Positions 7,416 to 15,762 of a stretch of 64,000 bases of DNA are shown one piece after another. Under the pieces are notes generated by a model. That model was not told the DNA's origin and searched no databases. It worked only from the letters and a program-made list of their open reading frames with translations. Positions within the stretch are counted from its first letter, which is position 1, and the number at the start of each line of letters is the position of its first letter. The stretch comes from Asticcacaulis aquaticus. Lineage in GTDB: Bacteria > Pseudomonadota > Alphaproteobacteria > Caulobacterales > Caulobacteraceae. The translations under genes were made by a program, and so were the position numbers. The stretch covers positions 186,001 to 250,000 of the forward strand of contig NZ_JAQQKX010000001.1 of NCBI RefSeq assembly GCF_028550415.1, written 5' to 3'.

Positions 7416-8975
7416 ATGGTGCGCCCTTTTGACGTAGAGACCGAGACCAAGTCCCTGTTCGACGCGCTTCTCGATGCCGCCGATAAATACGGCAAGGACA
7501 AGATCATCATCGAGGATCAGGAACGTCAGCCGGTCAGCTATGACGACTTCATTCTGCGTACCTTCATCATTGCGCGTCTGTTCGACAAGGTGCTGCATAA
7601 GGAGACGCGCATCGGCCTGATGCTGCCGACCTCCATGGGCGGGGCCCTGTCGTTCTTCGGGCTGCACGCGCGCGGCCGCACGCCGGTCATGATCAATTTC
7701 ACCGCCGGCCCCGCCAATATCAAGACCGCCTGCCTGACCGGCAAGGTCAAGACGGTGATCACGTCGCGCCGCTTCGTCGATCAGGCCAAGCTGGAAGACC
7801 TCGTCGCCTCGATGACCGCCTATGTGCGGGTGCTGTATCTCGAAGACCTGCGCAAGACCCTGTCGTTAGCGGATAAGCTCTATGGGCTGGCGGCGTCGAA
7901 ACTGCCGCGCGTCTTTGCCCATAAGGCGAAACCTTCGGACATCGGCGTCATCCTGTTCACGTCGGGAAGCTTCGGCACGCCGCGCGGCGTGGTCCTGACC
8001 CAGGCCAATCTGGTGCTGAACTGCGCCCAGATCGCCGCCCATATCGAGCTGAAACCGGAATGGGTCGCCTTCAATCCGATGCCGATCTTCCACTCGCTGG
8101 GGCTCACCGGCGGCGTGATCCTGCCGCTGTTGCAGGGGCTAAAAAGCTTCCAGTACCCCTCGCCGCTGCATGTGAAGCAGATTCCGGGTTTGCTGAAGGA
8201 AACCAAGGCGTCGCTGCTGTTTTCAACCGACACCTTCCTCAATCAGTATGCCCGTGCGTCTCAGCCTGACGATTTCGCGACCTTGGAATTCGTCGTTTGC
8301 GGCGCCGAAAAGGTCCGCGAAGAAACACACAAGCTGTTCAGGGAGCAGTTCAACGGCCTGACCGTGCTCGAAGGTTACGGCGTCACCGAAACCTCGCCCG
8401 TGCTGGCGGTCAACTATCCGCACGATAACCGCCACGGCACGGTCGGCCATGCCCTTCCGGGGATGCAGTTGCGCCTTGAGATGGTCGAGGGCATCAACGA
8501 AGGCGGGCGTTTGCACGTCAAGGGCCCGAACATCATGGGCGGTTACATCAACCTTGAGACGCCCGACATCATCGAGGCGCCCAAGGATGGCTGGCACGAC
8601 ACGGGCGATATCGTCAGTCTCGACAAGGACGGCTTCATCAAGATTCTCGGCCGCGCCAAGCGCTTCGCCAAGATCGCGGGTGAAATGGTCTCGCTAACCG
8701 CTGTCGAGCGCATCGCCGAAGAGGTATGGCCCGACAACCGTCACGCTGTGGTCGCCGTTGCCGACGACAAAAAGGGCGAGCGGCTGGTGCTGATCACCGA
8801 TCACGACACCGCCGATCTGTCGCAATTGTCGGATTGGGCCAGGGAAAACGGCACACCCGCGCTTGCGATCCCCAAAAAGCTGGTAAAGGTCGAGACCGTT
8901 CCGGTGCTGGGGTCGGGCAAGACCGACTATGTCACCCTGCAAAAACTGGCCGAAGTGGTGGCCAACGCCGCTTGA
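7416..8975 (+). CDS. Stand-alone acyl-activating enzyme resembling the C-terminal domain of Aas
   Basis: 519 residues of the ANL (AMP-forming acyl ligase) superfamily. It aligns closely in my memory with the acyl-ACP synthetase half of E. coli Aas: LPLFH-like PMPIFHSLGLTGG, YPSPLH, EGYGVTETSPV (319-329), WHDTGDIV (393-400), GRAKRFAKIAGEMVSL and the C-terminal LGSGKTDYVTL with the catalytic Lys. The acyltransferase half of Aas is absent. The phosphate-binding loop reads TSGSFGTPRG (182-191), with Phe186 where Glu is usual and Arg for the usual Lys. It probably activates fatty acids to acyl-AMP and acyl-ACP (or acyl-CoA) for lysophospholipid reacylation. A lipoprotein hydrolase gene lies upstream. 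Confidence 0.85.
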   Translation: MVRPFDVETETKSLFDALLDAADKYGKDKIIIEDQERQPVSYDDFILRTFIIARLFDKVLHKETRIGLMLPTSMGGALSFFGLHARGRTPVMINFTAGPANIKTACLTGKVKTVITSRRFVDQAKLEDLVASMTAYVRVLYLEDLRKTLSLADKLYGLAASKLPRVFAHKAKPSDIGVILFTSGSFGTPRGVVLTQANLVLNCAQIAAHIELKPEWVAFNPMPIFHSLGLTGGVILPLLQGLKSFQYPSPLHVKQIPGLLKETKASLLFSTDTFLNQYARASQPDDFATLEFVVCGAEKVREETHKLFREQFNGLTVLEGYGVTETSPVLAVNYPHDNRHGTVGHALPGMQLRLEMVEGINEGGRLHVKGPNIMGGYINLETPDIIEAPKDGWHDTGDIVSLDKDGFIKILGRAKRFAKIAGEMVSLTAVERIAEEVWPDNRHAVVAVADDKKGERLVLITDHDTADLSQLSDWARENGTPALAIPKKLVKVETVPVLGSGKTDYVTLQKLAEVVANAA

Positions 8976-9006
8976 CTTTTCACAGCCGACACGTCTAAGG
9001 CGGATT

Positions 9007-9435
9007 ATGGCCCGTGCCTTTTGCCTTCCCCGATCATCAGTTCTCCGAAGCGAGTGCCGCTTCTGGACGATGCTGGCCGTGGTCGTGGCCCTGTGCGCGC
9101 AGGTCCTGTTTCCGCCGCATCTGATGGCGGCTGCCCCTGATGGCGGCGGTTTTGTCCTCTGTAATACGCAAGCGCCGGTCGTCGATACGCAACTCAGTCA
9201 GGCTGTGGCGACAGATACCGCCAGTAAGGCTTTCAAGGATAAATCCGTTCAGGGCCTGAAATGCGCCGACTGCGTTCTGGCGTCGCTGACCGGCCTGACC
9301 GAGCCTGAATTTACCGTCACACCGGTCGTCTATACGATCGTTGCCGTGTCGGCAGTGGTGCCCGCCGACAGTGAGCGCCCGAAAGCCCGCGCCCCGCCGC
9401 GTCCCCATTCCTGCGGCCCCCCTCACCGCGTCTGA
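9007..9435 (+). CDS. DUF2946-like small exported protein
   Basis: 142 residues from ATG 9007. A hydrophobic segment at about 16-40 acts as signal peptide or anchor. It is followed by a CADCVL motif near the middle, a second hydrophobic stretch (FTVTPVVYTIVAVSAVV) and a basic tail ending RPHSCGPPHRV. This layout (N-terminal helix, central CxxC, C-terminal GPP) is that of the DUF2946 family, which is often encoded beside TonB-dependent metal receptors. A TonB receptor starts 68 bases downstream. A role in metal (perhaps copper) acquisition or sensing is inferred from family and context only. Confidence 0.65.
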   Translation: MARAFCLPRSSVLRSECRFWTMLAVVVALCAQVLFPPHLMAAAPDGGGFVLCNTQAPVVDTQLSQAVATDTASKAFKDKSVQGLKCADCVLASLTGLTEPEFTVTPVVYTIVAVSAVVPADSERPKARAPPRPHSCGPPHRV

Positions 9436-9503
9436 AATTCGTCATCGGCAGGACCGGATCGCATCCGCCTGCCTGAATATCGATTCCAGACAGGTTACAT
9501 TTC

Positions 9504-11558
9504 ATGAAACTCCGTATAATGGCGCTGCTGTGCGGCGTCTCGCTGGCGGCCTTCGCACCCGCATTCGCCGCCGAAACCGACAACATCCCCACCGTCATCG
9601 TCACCGGGCAAGCCAACCCCGAAGACCCGAACGTCGTCAAATCCACCCGCACCAAACTGTCGCGCACGCCCGGTGCGGTGTCGGTCGTGGCGAGCGAGAC
9701 CTATTCAAACTCATACGCTTTAGGCCTTTACGACACGCTGAAAAACGTCTCTGGCGTGTTCGCTCAGAAGAAATTTGGTGAAGACACGCGTTTGTCGATC
9801 CGAGGTTCCGGCATTGGTAACGCCTCGCACAATCGCGGCACCTGGCTCAGCGTCGATGGCGTGCCGGTCAATCAGGCCGACGGCTCGGGCGATTTTCAGG
9901 AGATCGATCCCCTCTCCGCTCGCTATATCGAGATCTATAAGGGCGGCAACGCCCTGCGTTTCGGCGGGTCGCAACTGGGCGGCGCGATCAATTATGTTAC
10001 CGCATCCGGCCAGAATGCGGGTTACCGCACCCTTCTGCGCGTCGAAGGCGGCAGTTTCGGCACCCGCCGCGCGCAACTGGCCTATGCCGATGTGATTGGC
10101 GATTACGACCTCTATCTGTCGACGACGGTAACCCACGCCGACGGCTGGCGCGCCAATTCCGAACAGGACGCCAAACGCGTGACGCTCAATGTCGGCCGTA
10201 CCTTTGCCGAAGGTCGCTCGGTACGGCTGATTTTTCAGGCCAACGATATAGATCAGCGCATTGCCGGCGGTTTGACGCTCGCTCAAGCGCTCACCACGCC
10301 CAAAGCAACGACGGCGGCCAACTATCCGACGCTGAAATACGGGCGCAACATGAAGTCGGCCCGCGCCACAGTGCAGACCGACTGGCGTCTGAACGACGAC
10401 TGGGCATTCGAAGGCGGTGTCTATGCCGCGTGGAAAGAGCTGATTCACCCGATCTCGATCTATCTCGACTACGAGTACCAAAACTACGGCGCGTTCGGGC
10501 GTTTCGACGGCAAGGGCACCATCGGCGGCCTGACATACGACGCTTTTTTCGGGGCCAATTACCTCTCCGGCAATGCCGAAGCCCTGACCTTCGCCAATGC
10601 CAACGGCATCCCTGGTGCCATGTCCGGCAATTCGCAGCAGAACGCCGCGGCCTGGGACGTGTTCGGCGAAGGCCGCATGTTCGTCACCGATGAACTGGCG
10701 CTGGTCGCCGGGGCCAGCTACGGCTGGACCGACCGTGATTATGTCAACCGGCTGGCCCTGACGCGGTCGGCCAAAACCGAGATGGACTGGTGGGCCCCAC
10801 GCATCGGCATCCTCTGGCAAAACGCCAGCGGTCAGCAGGTCTTCGCCAACCTGACCAAGTCCGTCGAGGCCCCGACCTACGGCGCTTTGGTTCAGGCCCA
10901 GTTCCAGCAGTTCACCCCCGTTAATCCGCAGGAAGCCATCACCGCCGAGATCGGCACGCGCGGCCGGTCCGGCGCGCTGACGTGGGATCTGGCGCTTTAT
11001 CGCGCCGAAATCGACGGCGAAATGCTCAACTTCATCGTCACAGCGGACATCCCGGCGGCGACCTTCAACGCCGATTCGACCATCCATCAGGGGCTCGAAG
11101 CCGCGCTCGACTGGAAAGTCGGTACGGTGGGCGACTGGAGCGTTGCCTTGCGTCAGACCTATACCTGGTCGGATTTCAAATTCGACCACGACAAGACCTA
11201 CGGCAATGCCCGTCTGCCGGTCGTGCCGGAGCACTATTATCGCGGCGAACTGAGCCTCTCGACAAAAACCGGCTGGCGGATCGCGCCGTCGGTCGAATGG
11301 GCCCCGAAGGACGTCTGGGTCGATTACGCTAATACGCAACGCGCTCCGGGTTTCACCGTCTGGAACCTCTCCGCATCGAAAAAGGTCAATCAAGGCCTCG
11401 AAGTCTTCGCCGAGGCCCGAAACTTAAGCGACACGCGCTATGTGTCAAACGTCAATGCCGTGACCGATTTCACTAGGGTCGCCGCCAGTGCCCAGAGCGT
11501 CTTCACCCCCGGCGAAGGCCGTGCGGTCTTTGTCGGTCTTAAGCTGACAGGGAAATAA
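9504..11558 (+). CDS. TonB-dependent outer-membrane receptor
   Basis: 684 residues. Residues 1-22 are a Sec signal peptide (cleavage near AFA-AE). A TonB-box-like PTVIVTG follows, then a plug domain with LSIRGSGIG and the GGNALRFGGSQLGGAINYVT ending, and a 22-strand barrel finishing GRAVFVGLKLTGK. The long beta-rich middle and the conserved ARNLSDTRYVSNV near the C-terminus are typical of siderophore or cofactor receptors (FecA/FhuA-like). The substrate is unknown; the DUF2946-like partner upstream hints at a metal complex. A perfect hairpin follows the gene. Confidence 0.9.
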   Translation: MKLRIMALLCGVSLAAFAPAFAAETDNIPTVIVTGQANPEDPNVVKSTRTKLSRTPGAVSVVASETYSNSYALGLYDTLKNVSGVFAQKKFGEDTRLSIRGSGIGNASHNRGTWLSVDGVPVNQADGSGDFQEIDPLSARYIEIYKGGNALRFGGSQLGGAINYVTASGQNAGYRTLLRVEGGSFGTRRAQLAYADVIGDYDLYLSTTVTHADGWRANSEQDAKRVTLNVGRTFAEGRSVRLIFQANDIDQRIAGGLTLAQALTTPKATTAANYPTLKYGRNMKSARATVQTDWRLNDDWAFEGGVYAAWKELIHPISIYLDYEYQNYGAFGRFDGKGTIGGLTYDAFFGANYLSGNAEALTFANANGIPGAMSGNSQQNAAAWDVFGEGRMFVTDELALVAGASYGWTDRDYVNRLALTRSAKTEMDWWAPRIGILWQNASGQQVFANLTKSVEAPTYGALVQAQFQQFTPVNPQEAITAEIGTRGRSGALTWDLALYRAEIDGEMLNFIVTADIPAATFNADSTIHQGLEAALDWKVGTVGDWSVALRQTYTWSDFKFDHDKTYGNARLPVVPEHYYRGELSLSTKTGWRIAPSVEWAPKDVWVDYANTQRAPGFTVWNLSASKKVNQGLEVFAEARNLSDTRYVSNVNAVTDFTRVAASAQSVFTPGEGRAVFVGLKLTGK

Positions 11559-11581
11559 ACTTCTGTTTTTGCCGCTTACCT

Positions 11582-11613
11582 CCCGAAAAACCACCCAGAC
11601 GTGGTTTTTCGGG
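11582..11613. terminator. Hairpin terminator after the TonB receptor gene
   Basis: A perfect 13-bp stem: 11582-11594 pairs with 11601-11613 around a 6-base loop (CCAGAC). The 3' arm carries an internal run of five T. It sits 24 bases after the receptor stop and before the next gene's ribosome-binding site. Confidence 0.65.
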
Positions 11614-11647
11614 TAAGGTAGCGCAAACATAAGCAGAGGAGATTTCC

Positions 11648-12757
11648 ATGGATCGTCGTCAGATGCTCGCCGGGCTAACCGCTACCACATTTAGCGCTAC
11701 CCCGGCCATCGCCATAACGTCCAACCTGCCCGGCCTTGTTCGCCTGATCGTCGGCACGTTCGGCCATGAAGGCGGCAAGGGCACGCAAGTTGTAGAAACT
11801 GCCGATGACAGTCCCCTCAGATTGCTGGCCGCTTATTCTGAAATCGACACGGCGTCTTATGGTGTCGTAAATCAGGCCAGGGGACGCGTCTATGTCACTG
11901 AACGCAATGCCGGGCGTGTGGCGGCTTACACTGTGACTGACGGCTACAAGCTGTCGCCTAACGGTGCGCCGGTGCCATCGATGGCGACCAATCCCTGTTA
12001 TGTATCGTTGTCACCGAACCGGACTCATCTGGCCGTCGCCAATTTCGCCAGCGATGTTGTCGCGATCTATACGCTCGATTCGACCACAGGCGAGATAAAG
12101 GGCGAACCGCAAGTCCTGCGATCCGAAGGGAACCGCGACAACGGCCATGCGCACTGGGTGCAATGGTCTCTGGACGGTAAGTTCATCTATGTCGTCGATC
12201 TTGGCCACGAGGAAGTACGGTCCTATGCGTGGGATCACACCACGGGTAAGGCCGGGCCGCCGCAAACCGCCTTTGGAGTCGCTACAGGCTCAGGGCCGCG
12301 CCATATGGCTTTATCGCCGGAGGGAGCATTCGCCTTTCTGCTGACCGAAAAGTCGGGTGAACTGATTGCGCTGCGTCGGGAAAAAGATGGTTCGCTGAGC
12401 GAAATTATGCGCGTTAAGGCCAAATCGGAGTCCTTTACCGGCGAGTACGCCGCCGCCCATATCGCGATCAATGCCAAAGGTGATCGCGTCTACATCAGCG
12501 AGCGCGGTCCCGACACGATCCGCGTCTACGCCGTGGCGAAGGACGGCCACCTGACCCATCTGCAAACCATCGCCTCGGGCGGCAAATGGCCGCGATTCTT
12601 TACACTGCTCGAACCGGAAACGCGTTTGATCGCCGCCAATCAGCGTAGCCACAGCCTTACCGTGTTCGATATTCAAACGGATGGGACGCTCAAGGCTACG
12701 GATATTCGTTATGACGTTGAGTCTCCGGTATATATCGATGCGATCTGGCGGCCTTAA
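11648..12757 (+). CDS. Lactonase-family seven-bladed propeller (6-phosphogluconolactonase-like), exported
   Basis: 369 residues starting at an ATG with a good GAGGAG site upstream. The N-terminus (DRRQMLAGLTATTFSATPAIA) looks like a twin-arginine signal, so the protein is probably periplasmic. The rest matches the YbhE/PF10282 lactonase propeller: SLSPNRTHLAVANFASDVVAIY, GHAHWVQWSLDGKFIYVVDLG, GSGPRHMALSPEGAFAFLLTE, FTGEYAAAHIAINAKGDRVYISERGPD and GGKWPRFFTL. Cytoplasmic relatives hydrolyse 6-phosphogluconolactone, but an exported copy more likely acts on another sugar lactone. Downstream lies a convergent small lipoprotein gene. Confidence 0.85.
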   Translation: MDRRQMLAGLTATTFSATPAIAITSNLPGLVRLIVGTFGHEGGKGTQVVETADDSPLRLLAAYSEIDTASYGVVNQARGRVYVTERNAGRVAAYTVTDGYKLSPNGAPVPSMATNPCYVSLSPNRTHLAVANFASDVVAIYTLDSTTGEIKGEPQVLRSEGNRDNGHAHWVQWSLDGKFIYVVDLGHEEVRSYAWDHTTGKAGPPQTAFGVATGSGPRHMALSPEGAFAFLLTEKSGELIALRREKDGSLSEIMRVKAKSESFTGEYAAAHIAINAKGDRVYISERGPDTIRVYAVAKDGHLTHLQTIASGGKWPRFFTLLEPETRLIAANQRSHSLTVFDIQTDGTLKATDIRYDVESPVYIDAIWRP

Positions 12758-12891
12758 TTTTCTGAGGCAGATGTCGCCGAAGAGTCAGAACTTTCAACGA
12801 CATAATCCAAGCTGTCGCCCGGCGACCGTGGCGGATCGACAGGCTTGCATGCCGCAAGTAAAATTATAATTGTGAAGAGCAAGCGTTTCAT
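12754..12891 (-). CDS. Small lipoprotein, 45 residues, unknown function
   Basis: Reading the minus strand from ATG 12891 gives 45 residues with a textbook lipoprotein signal: MKRLLFTIIILLAAC, with lipobox LLAAC and Cys15. A short Pro-, Asp- and Ser-rich mature part follows (KPVDPPRSPGD, then VVESSDSSATSASEN). GAGG lies about four bases before the ATG. The stop overlaps the lactonase stop region by 4 bases. It lies downstream of lpdA, beyond a hairpin terminator, so it may rely on read-through or on its own promoter. I do not recognise a family. Confidence 0.65.
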   Translation of the reverse strand: MKRLLFTIIILLAACKPVDPPRSPGDSLDYVVESSDSSATSASEN

Positions 12892-12912
12892 GCCCTCACT
12901 CTAACTCAAGCC

Positions 12913-12953
12913 AAATAAAAAGCCGCTGCGTTTCCGCAACGGCTTTTTATTTG
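12913..12953. terminator. Bidirectional intrinsic terminator between lpdA and the small lipoprotein gene
   Basis: An A-rich left arm plus AGCCG and TGCG (12913-12930) pairs with CGCA, CGGCT and a T-rich right arm (12935-12953), with one mismatch or bulge. It has the A-tract/T-tract form of a two-way terminator. Confidence 0.8.
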
Positions 12954-12961
12954 AAGATTTA

Positions 12962-13053
12962 ACCACGGATGGTCACGGACATGGTCGCTTCGCGTCCATG
13001 AACACGGATATCCGTGTCGCCGCCAAAGGCGGCATCCGCGCCTTATCCGTGGT
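12962..13053. repeat. Palindrome-rich intergenic element bounded by ACCACGGAT / ATCCGTGGT
   Basis: ACCACGGAT (12962-12970) is inverted at 13045-13053. Inside lie a perfect 16-bp palindrome, ACACGGATATCCGTGT (13002-13017), and a GCCGCC-AAA-GGCGGC hairpin (13019-13033). It starts 7 bases after the lpdA stop, so it would be in that transcript's 3' end. It looks like a REP or miniature palindromic element. No second copy is seen in this window. Confidence 0.55.
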
Positions 13054-13059
13054 CGATCC

Positions 13060-14460
13060 TTACAGGTTGATCATACGACCGTCGGCATCCAGAGAGGCCT
13101 CCAAAATCGCTTCCGACATGGTCGGATGCGGGAAGACCGTCCCCTGCAGGTCTTCTTCCGTCGCTTCCATGGTGATCGCCAGGCAGAAGCCTTGCACCAT
13201 TTCGGTCACGTTGGCCCCGATCAGGTGTGCGCCCAGAAGCGCGCCGGTCTTCTTGTCGAAGATCACCTTGACGAAACCACCGGGCTCACCGGCGGCAATC
13301 GCCTTGCCGTTGGCCTTGAACGGGAAACGGCCGATCTTGACGTCGAGACCCTTTTCCTTGGCACCCTGCTCGGTGATGCCTACCGAAGCGACTTCCGGAG
13401 TGGCATAGGTGCAGCCCGGAATCGGCGGATTGAGGTTCGACAGCTTCTTGCCGGCCATGTAGTCGGCGGCGTGGACGGCTTCGTGCGAAGCCTTGTGCGC
13501 CAGCCAGGGCGGCCCGGCGCAGTCGCCGATGGCGTAAAGCCCCTTGACGTTGGTCTTACCGTGGCTGTCGTTCTTGATGTGACCGCGGTCCATCTCGACG
13601 CCCAGTTTTTCCAGACCGAGGTTTTCGGTGTTGGCCACGATGCCGACGGCGACGATGCAGCCTTCGGCTTCGAGGACTTCGGACTTGCCGCCGACCTCGA
13701 CCGAGACCTTCACGCCAGAACCCGACTTCTCGACCTTGGTCACCTTCGCGCCGATGCGGAACTTGAAGCCGCGCTTTTCAAAGGCCTTCTGGGCCTCGGC
13801 GGAGACTTCCTTGTCCTCGACCGGCAGGATGCGGTCCAGCGCTTCGACGACGGTCACTTCGGCACCGAGCGAGCGGTAGAACGAGGCGAACTCGATCCCG
13901 ATGGCACCCGAACCGATGACGACCAGCGATTTCGGCATCGACTTCGGCGTCAGGGCGTTGCGGTAGGTCCAGATACGGTCGCCGTCAGACACCGCGCCGA
14001 TGGCGGGGATCTCACGGGCGCGGGCCCCGACGGCCAGCATGACGTTCTTGGCCTCGACGATCTGTTCGCCGCCCTTGTTGAGCTTGACGACGACTTTCGG
14101 AGCGTCCTTGCCGGGTTCCAGCGTGGCGAAGCCCTCGATCACGTCGATCTTGTTCTTCTTCATCAGGTAGCCGACGCCGCCATTGAGTTGTTTGGCCACC
14201 GCGCGAGACCGCGAGACGACCTTCTCGAAGTCGAAGCCGGGCTTTTCACCGGTCAGGCCGTAGTCGCCCAAATGGTTGATCTTATCGAACACTTCGGCCG
14301 ACTTCAGCAAAGCCTTGGTGGGGATACAACCCCAGTTCAGACAGATGCCGCCCAGCAGTTCGCGCTCGACGATGGCGACCTTGAGGCCGTTCTGAGAGGC
14401 GCGGATCGCACCCTCGTAACCGCCGGGGCCGGAGCCGATCACAACGAGATCATAAGCCAT
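13060..14460 (-). CDS. lpdA: Dihydrolipoyl dehydrogenase (E3)
   Basis: 466 residues, standard E3 length. It reoxidises dihydrolipoyl groups of 2-oxoacid dehydrogenase complexes with NAD+. Visible are the FAD-binding GSGPGGYEGA (9-18), the redox-active disulfide in GGICLNWGCIPTKA (Cys40, Cys45), the NAD-binding VIGSGAIGIEFASF, the FAD motif AIGDCAG and the C-terminal catalytic HPTMSE (His445, Glu450). It is the last gene of the pdhA-pdhB-pdhC-lpdA cluster, 14 bases after pdhC, so this is the E3 of the pyruvate dehydrogenase complex. Confidence 0.97.
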   Translation of the reverse strand: MAYDLVVIGSGPGGYEGAIRASQNGLKVAIVERELLGGICLNWGCIPTKALLKSAEVFDKINHLGDYGLTGEKPGFDFEKVVSRSRAVAKQLNGGVGYLMKKNKIDVIEGFATLEPGKDAPKVVVKLNKGGEQIVEAKNVMLAVGARAREIPAIGAVSDGDRIWTYRNALTPKSMPKSLVVIGSGAIGIEFASFYRSLGAEVTVVEALDRILPVEDKEVSAEAQKAFEKRGFKFRIGAKVTKVEKSGSGVKVSVEVGGKSEVLEAEGCIVAVGIVANTENLGLEKLGVEMDRGHIKNDSHGKTNVKGLYAIGDCAGPPWLAHKASHEAVHAADYMAGKKLSNLNPPIPGCTYATPEVASVGITEQGAKEKGLDVKIGRFPFKANGKAIAAGEPGGFVKVIFDKKTGALLGAHLIGANVTEMVQGFCLAITMEATEEDLQGTVFPHPTMSEAILEASLDADGRMINL

Positions 14461-14474
14461 GTGATTTCAGCTCC

Positions 14475-15752
14475 TTAAGCCAGCATCTTGATGGGGTCTT
14501 CGAGAAGCCCCTTCAGCACGGTGATGTATTTCGCACCGACCGAACCGTCGACCACGCGGTGATCGCAGGTGAGCGTCACGGTCATGACCGTGGCGACGGC
14601 CAGAGCGCCGTTCTTGACGACCGGACGCTGTTCACCGGCGCCGACCGACAGGATGCAGCCCTGCGGCTCGTTGATGATCGACGCGAACTGCTTGATGCCG
14701 AACATGCCGAGGTTGGACACGGAGAACGTACCGCCCTGGAATTCTTCGGGTTTCAGCTTCATGTCGCGGGCGCGTGCCGCCAGATCCTTGGTCTCTTTGG
14801 CGATTTGCGCCAGAGACTTGGTTTCGGCCTTGCGAACGATCGGGGTGATCAGGCCGCCGTCGATGGCGACCGCCATGGCGATGTCGGCATTGTGGTGCAG
14901 CGCGATGCCTTCCGGGGTGAAGGAGGCATTGGCTTCCGGCACCTGCTTGAGGGCCAGAGCGACCGCCTTGATGACGATATCGTTGACCGAGACCTTGATG
15001 CCCTGAGCTTCCAGAGCCGTATTGATCTTGGTCCGCGCCGCCAGCAGATTGTCGAGTTCGATGTCGACGGTCAGCGGGAAGTGCGGGATATCGCGGAACG
15101 ACTCGGTCAGGCGGCGGGCGATGACCTTGCGCATATTGTTGAGCGGCACGAGGTCGTAGGAACCCGGCGCGATGCCCAGTTGCTCAAGGCTTTGGACCTT
15201 GCGCGGCTCCGCAGCAGCCGTGGACGCAGCGGCAGGTGCCGAACCAGCCTTACCCGTACCCGACGCCAGAGCGGCTTCGATGTCGCGCTTGATGATACGG
15301 CCGTGCGGGCCGGTGCCCTTGAGCAGTTTCAGGTCGAGCTTGTTGATCTCGGCCAGACGGCGGGCGAGCGGCGACGCGGCGACGCGCGAACCCGATGCGG
15401 CGGGGGCCGCAACCGGAGCCGGGGCAGCGGCAGCTTTGGGGGCCTCTGCCTTGGGAGCCTCAGCAGCTTTAGGCGCTTCGGCAGCCGGAGCGGCCTTCGG
15501 GGCCGGGGCGGCATCGCCACCCGACAGTTTGGCGATCGGGGTGTTGACCTTCACGCCTTCGGTTCCGGCTTCGATCAGGATGGCCTCGATCGTGCCTTCG
15601 TCGACGGCTTCGACTTCCATCGTCGCCTTGTCGGTTTCGATTTCCGCGATCACGTCACCGGCGGCGACGGTGTCGCCTACCTTGACGTGCCACTTGGCCA
15701 GAATGCCCTCTTCCATCGTAGGCGAGAGCGCCGGCATCAGAATATCGGTCAT
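14475..15752 (-). CDS. pdhC: Pyruvate dehydrogenase E2, dihydrolipoamide acetyltransferase
   Basis: 425 residues from ATG 15752 ([10 protein letters not shown]). One N-terminal lipoyl domain (residues 1-80, lipoylated Lys42 in [12 protein letters not shown]) is followed by a long Ala/Pro/Lys-rich flexible linker. The peripheral-subunit-binding domain ([20 protein letters not shown]) and the catalytic acetyltransferase domain come next, with DHRVVDG carrying His398 and Asp402. E2 forms the complex core and transfers acetyl groups to CoA. The frame is open further upstream into the pdhB end, but the conserved lipoyl N-terminus fixes the start. Confidence 0.97.
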   Translation of the reverse strand: MTDILMPALSPTMEEGILAKWHVKVGDTVAAGDVIAEIETDKATMEVEAVDEGTIEAILIEAGTEGVKVNTPIAKLSGGDAAPAPKAAPAAEAPKAAEAPKAEAPKAAAAPAPVAAPAASGSRVAASPLARRLAEINKLDLKLLKGTGPHGRIIKRDIEAALASGTGKAGSAPAAASTAAAEPRKVQSLEQLGIAPGSYDLVPLNNMRKVIARRLTESFRDIPHFPLTVDIELDNLLAARTKINTALEAQGIKVSVNDIVIKAVALALKQVPEANASFTPEGIALHHNADIAMAVAIDGGLITPIVRKAETKSLAQIAKETKDLAARARDMKLKPEEFQGGTFSVSNLGMFGIKQFASIINEPQGCILSVGAGEQRPVVKNGALAVATVMTVTLTCDHRVVDGSVGAKYITVLKGLLEDPIKMLA

Positions 15753-15762
15753 GGCGCTTCCC

